This document shows, piece by piece, positions 6,651-10,976 of a DNA stretch of 10,976 bases. The notes under the pieces are model-generated. The model saw only the letters and a list, made by a program, of their open reading frames with translations, had not been told where the DNA came from and did no database searches. The position numbers and the translations under genes were made by a program. The DNA is from Spirochaetota bacterium. GTDB taxonomy: Bacteria > Spirochaetota > JAGLSM01 > JAKPMW01. The DNA is taken from contig JAKPMW010000073.1 of NCBI GenBank assembly GCA_029548715.1, positions 1 to 10,976 on the forward strand. The letters are read 5' to 3'. Position 1 is the first letter of the stretch. Every line of letters starts with the position of its first letter.

Positions 6651-8036
6651 TCATGGATTCCAGCGCAGGGCCGGGGCGTTTGAGACAGCAGCCGGAGAAA
6701 GGGTCACACCCCAGTGCATGGCCTGAAAATAGCGCCGGGCCGTCTGCCGGATGGCATCGGCCGTCACGCTCCGGATTGCCTCCGGGAGGATGTCGAAGGC
6801 TGCGGCGGACCCGCTGGCCAAAAGCCAGGCCGCAAAGCTTGCGGTCCTTTCTGCGGGAGTGATGTTTTGCAGCGCGATCGAGGCGAGAAGCTGGTTTTTC
6901 ATGGCAGGCAGGACGTCATCAATGCTCTGCTGTCTGACCTGACCGTCCGGGGTGGGGAGGACGGCTGTTCCCGCGCGCAGGGCCCGCAGGCTCTCTTCCG
7001 CCAGCGTGATGGCACGGGGCACATCCTGGCAGCGGTAGAGGACGAACTCGGCACTGGCGTGACGCTGGCGGGAGGGTGAGGATGCCCAGATGCTGTAGAC
7101 CAGTCCGGCTCGCGAACGCACACTGTCCATCAGCATCTCTGACCAGATCCGGGCTGTGAGGACAAAGGCCGGATAGTCGGGCGACCCGGGGCGGGGTGCG
7201 GCGCTGACGCCCTTGACCCAGACAGAACTGGCTGCCTGATGGGGAAAAAGATGCACGGCATTGGTTGCCGCCGGGAAGGGCTCGCGCAGGGGCCGGTACG
7301 GCTCGGGACCCAGGCGGGGCCGGGTAAAGTTTTGTGCCAGGATGGCCTGCATTTCTCTGGCGGAGAGGGGCCCGCAACTGACAAGAAAGGTCTCGGCAAG
7401 TGCCAGGATTGTCCGGTGGTGTTCGAGAACGTCCTCAAGCCGGGTTGCGGCGAGCGCAGAGTCACTTAGCCCGTAAAACTGTCCCTCGACCTGGCCGCCA
7501 TATATCCGCTGCATCAGTTGAGGATCAAGTGCGCTCCAGGCATTCCCGTTACGCCAGCGGAGTTCGTTGACCGCCCGGGTGCGCAGTTCGGCAAAGAGCT
7601 GGCCGTCCCTGGCTGGTTTGTACAGGAGGGAAGCCAGTATTTTGGCCGCCTCCTGTGCCCTGTTTGCGATGGCACTGACAGAGAGGCTTGAAAAAACCTG
7701 CCCGCTTGTGCCTGTGATCTCGAGTGCACCCTCATCGCGGATCCGGTCCAGCCGGGTACGCGGGTATTCCTCACCGGCAGTTCCCAGCAGGGAAAAGAGC
7801 AGGCGGTCATTGGCGGGTGCGGAGGGTTGCAGTCCCGCGGCGGAGGGTACGCAGACCCGGATGGAGATGGTCCGGGCGGCGGGAAGCTGGCGGTGCCAGG
7901 CGGTCATCCCGTTGGGCAGGGTCAGACGTGCCCAGGCTGGTTGCAGCGCGGGTCTTGCATCCGCACTGCTCTTGTTCCCCAGCAGGGCAAGTCCGATGAG
8001 GGCGCAGATCCGGACGGTGTGGAGAGTGAGTTTCAT
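6651..8036 (-). CDS. M16 peptidase-family protein without zinc site (non-catalytic partner)
   Basis: The 461-residue product has an N-terminal signal peptide (hydrophobic core ICALIGLALLG, likely cleavage after ADA at 27), so it should be periplasmic. It has M16 features: a LTLPNGM opening strand (38-44) and, in the C-terminal half, VRSRAGLVYSIWAS, giving the conserved Arg307 and Tyr314 that help bind substrate in M16 enzymes. The HxxEH zinc motif is absent: the equivalent region around residues 75-86 (ANDRLLFSLLG) has no histidine or glutamate at those positions. It is therefore probably the non-catalytic subunit of a heterodimer with the upstream gene, like the alpha subunit of mitochondrial processing peptidase and paired bacterial M16B proteins. 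Its ATG overlaps the upstream TGA (ATGA, 8033-8036), which implies translational coupling; GGAAGGA within the end of the upstream gene serves as ribosome binding site. Terminator-like hairpin follows. Confidence 0.88.
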   Translation of the reverse strand: MKLTLHTVRICALIGLALLGNKSSADARPALQPAWARLTLPNGMTAWHRQLPAARTISIRVCVPSAAGLQPSAPANDRLLFSLLGTAGEEYPRTRLDRIRDEGALEITGTSGQVFSSLSVSAIANRAQEAAKILASLLYKPARDGQLFAELRTRAVNELRWRNGNAWSALDPQLMQRIYGGQVEGQFYGLSDSALAATRLEDVLEHHRTILALAETFLVSCGPLSAREMQAILAQNFTRPRLGPEPYRPLREPFPAATNAVHLFPHQAASSVWVKGVSAAPRPGSPDYPAFVLTARIWSEMLMDSVRSRAGLVYSIWASSPSRQRHASAEFVLYRCQDVPRAITLAEESLRALRAGTAVLPTPDGQVRQQSIDDVLPAMKNQLLASIALQNITPAERTASFAAWLLASGSAAAFDILPEAIRSVTADAIRQTARRYFQAMHWGVTLSPAAVSNAPALRWNP

Positions 8037-9418
8037 GGATTCCTTCCTGCGTGTTGCGTGATCGTGTTGGTCAGCGAGTCATGGGCCCAGACAACACCCA
8101 GCGGGGCGGAGCGAAGCCAGCGGGCCGCTGTCCGGCGCACGTCATCCCGGCTGACAGCGGAGATGCCCCGGTCATACCGCTGCCAGTAGGCCAGATCCGC
8201 GGTGCACCACCACCAGCTCACATCCTGAAGGAGGGCGGCCGGTTTTTCGTGCCTGAAGATGCGTTCGTTGATGATCCGGGCCGAGATCCGGCGCAAGGCT
8301 TCCTGCGGGATGGCGCGGCGCCCGGCGGCGATGTCAGCCAGGTATGCCCTGACGGTGCGCTGGAGGTGCGCGGCCTGTGCAGGAATGCGTGTGTGATTGG
8401 TGGCCGGGATCTCGCCCTGGAAGATAAACTCCGAGTTGTAGCGGCCTGTCGAAAAACTGAAGCCTGCACTTTCCCTCGAAAAGAGGGTGGTATTGCTCAT
8501 CAGGCTGGCTAAAAAGTGTCCCGATTTTTCAGAGAGATAGTACGAGAGGACATCGGCCGTCAGGGTCTCGTTGCGGTTGGAGAGGATGGAAGGGCCGGGC
8601 CAGACAAGCAGGACCCTGACCATGGCGGGATTGGTAAAGCCGCCGGTAATCAGACCGGGATCCCGTGGCCTTGTACCTGCAGTCGCCAGGGGACGGGTCA
8701 GCGGCCGGGCAGATCCCTGTTTCCAGCGCCCGAAATATTTTGCGACCAGGCGCAGGGCCTCCCGCTCGTCAATGGCTCCGGCCAGCCCGATCATGCAGTT
8801 TTCAGGTGTGTACCAGCGTGACTGCTCACGGACAAGCAGGTCCCGGTCAAAGCGGCCCATGTGGGCCGTCTCGTAGTGCCCGGTCCGGTAGAGTTGTTCC
8901 TTCCCGTACAGGCCCGCGTTGAGCAGGCGCCAGAAGGCCCGCCCCGGGTCCCTCCGGTTGCCCTCGATTTCGTTGCTGACGACCGAAATTTCGCGCCGGA
9001 TCTCGGCCGGGTCAAAGACCGTGTCGATCAGGACGGCGGCCCAGAGTTCGAGGGCCCGTTCGGCCTCTGAGGCCGGGACGGTCAGGTAGTAGTTGACCGC
9101 ATCGCCTCCGGTTGTGCCGTTCCAGCCCGCGGCCCCGATTTCAGTCAGGCGGCGCATGAATTCCTGCTGGGTCCTGGTCAGGCTGTTGGCCTTGAAAAGC
9201 ATGTGCTCGTAAAAATGGGCGATGCCCTCGTCAAGCGGGTGGTCTGCGTAGATATAGCCGTGGCGGATCGAAAACTGGATCGAGACCAGGGGAATGTCCG
9301 AGCGGGGGAAGACGATGGTTTCAAGACCGTTGGGCAGGGTAAAAACTGTCGGGGAGGCGGTTGCGGGCAGGACCATGCTGGCCCAGAGAATGCAAACCGC
9401 GCACAAACGTCGGGACAT
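8033..9418 (-). CDS. Zinc peptidase of family M16 (catalytic partner)
   Basis: The 461-residue product is a periplasmic zinc metallopeptidase. Residues 1-21 form a signal peptide (cleavage after ATA). After the FTLPNGLE strand comes the inverted zinc motif HFYEH (H68, E71, H72), then REISVVSNE with E143 and E150 about 78 residues on; by comparison with pitrilysin, H68, H72 and E150 bind zinc, and E71 is the base. The C-terminal half (from about 230) has the second M16 fold, with SRESAGFSFS at 314-323, where the usual Arg is kept (R315) but the Tyr is Phe (F322). At about 460 residues it is the length of one bacterial M16B subunit and probably works with the downstream partner. Substrates of such pairs are usually peptides or unfolded protein fragments. 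GGAGG lies 10 bases before the ATG. A possible promoter on the minus strand, ATGACT (9474-9469), 16 bases, TATCCA (9452-9447) with an upstream TG, is weak. Confidence 0.92.
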   Translation of the reverse strand: MSRRLCAVCILWASMVLPATASPTVFTLPNGLETIVFPRSDIPLVSIQFSIRHGYIYADHPLDEGIAHFYEHMLFKANSLTRTQQEFMRRLTEIGAAGWNGTTGGDAVNYYLTVPASEAERALELWAAVLIDTVFDPAEIRREISVVSNEIEGNRRDPGRAFWRLLNAGLYGKEQLYRTGHYETAHMGRFDRDLLVREQSRWYTPENCMIGLAGAIDEREALRLVAKYFGRWKQGSARPLTRPLATAGTRPRDPGLITGGFTNPAMVRVLLVWPGPSILSNRNETLTADVLSYYLSEKSGHFLASLMSNTTLFSRESAGFSFSTGRYNSEFIFQGEIPATNHTRIPAQAAHLQRTVRAYLADIAAGRRAIPQEALRRISARIINERIFRHEKPAALLQDVSWWWCTADLAYWQRYDRGISAVSRDDVRRTAARWLRSAPLGVVWAHDSLTNTITQHAGRNP

Positions 9419-9495
9419 GCGCCGGGAACCTCCGGTATGGGGATTATGGATACCAGTACAACAAAGGTAGTCATCCGTTCCCCGCTTGATAACCC

Positions 9496-9524
9496 TTGCT
9501 TGGCGGGCCCGGCTGTCGTATCCT
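9496..9524 (+). promoter_or_regulatory. Candidate promoter of the deaminase gene
   Basis: TTGCTT (9496-9501) is followed after 17 bases by TATCCT (9519-9524), 3 and 4 matches to the sigma-70 consensus. Transcription would begin near 9531, about 26 bases before the ATG. The spacer contains the palindrome CGGGCCCG (9504-9511), which might be an operator, though short GC palindromes are common at this base composition. The 138-bp region is shared with the divergent M16 pair. Confidence 0.35.
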
Positions 9525-9556
9525 CTTAGACACAGATTTGTTCACCCGGAGGAACC

Positions 9557-10927
9557 ATGGCTATTGTATTGAAGGACTGCTTTTACGTCGGAACCCTTGA
9601 CAGGGGAAGCGAGCTCAAGGGCGCCGATATCGTCATAGAAGGAAACCGGATCACGGCAGTCGGCAAGGATGCCGGCAAGGCCGTGGCCGCGCCCGAGCGG
9701 GTGATTGACTGCTCGCGGCACGTCGTGGTGCCCGGTTTTGTCAACACCCACCATCACTTTTACCAGACCCTGACCCGCAACCTCAAGGCTGTCCAGGATG
9801 CCAAGCTCTTCGACTGGCTGATCTATCTCTATGATATCTGGAAACACCTCGACCGGGATGCCATCTACTGGTCGACCATGCTGGCGGCGGGCGAGCTCCT
9901 CAAGACGGGCTGCACGACCGCTACCGACCACCACTACGTCTATCCCCACGGCTTTGCCGGGGACATCATGGAGACCCAGTTTGAGGCGGCCGGGCGTCTG
10001 GGCATGCGCTTTTCACCTACCCGCGGGTCGATGTCCCGCAGCAAAAAGGACGGCGGCCTGCCCCCGGATTCGGTGGTCCAGACCGAAGACGCCATCATGG
10101 CCGACTGCGAACGGGTGCTCGCCAAATATCACGACAGCAGCGAATTCTCCATGCGCAAGATCGTCCTTGCTCCCTGCAGCCCCTTTTCGGTGACCAAGGA
10201 ACTGATGCGCGAGTCCGCCCGGCTGGCGCGCCGGCACGGGGCCAACCTCCATACCCATCTGGCCGAGACCCAGGACGAAAACGACTTTTGTGTCCAGTTT
10301 TACGGCAAACGCCCCCTGGCCCTGATGGAGGAGTGCGAGTTCATCGGGAAGGACGTGTTCTACGCTCACGGGATCCACTTCAACGATGAGGAGCTGACCC
10401 TCCTGACACAGACGGATACCAAGGTCGCACATTGTCCTTCATCCAACATGCGTCTCGGATCCGGCATCGCCCGCGTCAAGGAGATGCTCGAACGGGGGAT
10501 GACTGTCGGTATTGCGGTTGACGGCTCGGCCTCCAATGACGCCTCCGACTTTTTGGGCGAGATGCGCAATGCCATGCTCCTGCAGCGTGTTCGTTACGGC
10601 TCGGATGCCCTGACGGCTCGCCAGGTGTTTGAGATGGCTTCGCAGCACGGCGCCAGGGTCCTCAACTTCCCCAAAATCGGAACCATTGCCCCTGGGTATG
10701 CCGCCGACTTGGCCTGCTTTGATGTGCACCGGATGGATTTTGCCGGCTCGCTCAACGATCCGCTGGCCGCACTCCTCTTCTGCGGCTACGCCCATACCAC
10801 GGACTATACTCTTGTCAACGGCAAGGTCGTGGTCGACAAGGGGCGCCTGGTCGGGGTCGACGAAGATGAGCTCTTCAAAAAGGGACACGAGATCTCCAGC
10901 GCGATAATCGCGAAAGCCGGAGCGTAA
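9557..10927 (+). CDS. 8-oxoguanine deaminase-type amidohydrolase
   Basis: The 456-residue product is a cytoplasmic zinc hydrolase of the amidohydrolase superfamily, in the group of 8-oxoguanine deaminase and hydroxydechloroatrazine ethylaminohydrolase. The predicted reaction is hydrolytic deamination of 8-oxoguanine to urate and ammonia; related aminated purines or triazines are possible substrates. Visible landmarks: N-terminal beta domain with IEGNRITAVG; metal motif HxH at H65/H67 (VNTHHHFYQTLTR); GCTTATDHHYVYPHG; RGSMSRSKKDGGLPPDSVV, a signature stretch of this group; H234 with E237 (HTHLAET); H271 (AHGIHF); HCPSSNMRLGSGIA; and D322 (VDGSASND). All metal and proton-transfer residues appear intact. 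Length matches the family (about 450). GGAGG lies 4 bases before the ATG. It stands alone in the window and is divergent from the M16 pair; no other purine gene is visible. Family placement is firm; exact substrate less so. Confidence 0.88.
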   Translation: MAIVLKDCFYVGTLDRGSELKGADIVIEGNRITAVGKDAGKAVAAPERVIDCSRHVVVPGFVNTHHHFYQTLTRNLKAVQDAKLFDWLIYLYDIWKHLDRDAIYWSTMLAAGELLKTGCTTATDHHYVYPHGFAGDIMETQFEAAGRLGMRFSPTRGSMSRSKKDGGLPPDSVVQTEDAIMADCERVLAKYHDSSEFSMRKIVLAPCSPFSVTKELMRESARLARRHGANLHTHLAETQDENDFCVQFYGKRPLALMEECEFIGKDVFYAHGIHFNDEELTLLTQTDTKVAHCPSSNMRLGSGIARVKEMLERGMTVGIAVDGSASNDASDFLGEMRNAMLLQRVRYGSDALTARQVFEMASQHGARVLNFPKIGTIAPGYAADLACFDVHRMDFAGSLNDPLAALLFCGYAHTTDYTLVNGKVVVDKGRLVGVDEDELFKKGHEISSAIIAKAGA

Positions 10928-10976
10928 GCGGAGGGTAGAGCGCGGCGAGGGACGAGCCGTTAGCCCTTCACCGGAG
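10928..10976. other. Right edge: no feature seen
   Basis: The 49 bases after the deaminase stop contain no hairpin with a U-tract and no start codon. The last bases (CCGGAG) could be part of a ribosome binding site for a gene beyond the edge, but nothing supports that yet. Confidence 0.3.

Noticed and set aside
5970..6683. Long plus-strand frame (237 codons) opposite the first phosphatase
   Set aside because: It is antisense to a well-supported gene, its product shows no recognisable domain, and long antisense frames are common at this GC content. The same applies to 4935-5585 and 3262-3825.
6919..7377. Alternative minus-strand frames within the M16 genes
   Set aside because: They overlap clear M16 coding sequence in another frame and have Arg/Pro/Ala-rich products.
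6651..9418. PqqL-, PqqF- or FusC-type assignment for the M16 proteins
   Set aside because: Those are single-chain proteins of about twice this length, and no PQQ or TonB receptor gene is nearby; the two-subunit M16B type fits better.
9504..9511. CGGGCCCG palindrome as an operator for the divergent promoters
   Set aside because: At 8 bp in GC-rich DNA it is expected by chance; only noted with the candidate promoter.
1..10976. CRISPR arrays, tRNA or rRNA genes, insertion sequences, phage genes
   Set aside because: No regularly spaced repeats, cloverleaf sequences, transposase motifs or phage-type proteins were seen on either strand.

Overview
The window looks like chromosomal DNA of a GC-rich (roughly 60% by eye) diderm bacterium, most likely a spirochaete. 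The pointers are an exported protein with a spirochaete-style architecture (Fn3-like domain, two TIG-like domains, then outer-membrane beta-barrel) and large Cache-HAMP-SpoIIE phosphatases. This placement is inferred from protein style; there is no rRNA or other phylogenetic marker. I see no mobile elements, tRNAs, rRNAs or CRISPR array. Apart from the partial gene at the left edge, all genes look intact.

Layout. (1) 1-310, minus strand: N-terminus of a YejE/OppC-like ABC transporter permease that runs off the left edge, with a near-consensus promoter at 387-415. (2) 530-2563, plus strand: exported outer-membrane protein starting at a GTG, with Fn3-like, TIG-like and tandem beta-barrel modules. 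(3) 6503-2578, minus strand: two tandem paralogous membrane phosphatases (dCache-like sensor, HAMP, SpoIIE/PP2C domain), 29 bp apart, behind an extended -10 promoter at 6522-6549. They end 14 bp from the outer-membrane protein gene, in convergent orientation. (4) 9418-6651, minus strand: two periplasmic M16 peptidase-family genes with a 4-bp start/stop overlap, the first carrying the zinc-binding HxxEH motif and the second lacking it, followed by a terminator-like hairpin. (5) 9557-10927, plus strand: an amidohydrolase of the 8-oxoguanine deaminase type, transcribed divergently from the M16 pair.

How they may work together. The two phosphatases probably respond to extracytoplasmic signals and dephosphorylate a cytoplasmic partner, as SiaA or RsbU-type enzymes do with STAS-type regulators; no such partner is encoded here. 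The two M16 proteins probably form one heterodimeric periplasmic protease. The permease, the outer-membrane protein and the deaminase belong to separate transcription units with no clear functional link. I found no convincing new multi-gene system. The items most worth a second look are the tandem sensor phosphatases, the duplicated barrel in the outer-membrane protein and the divided M16 active site.
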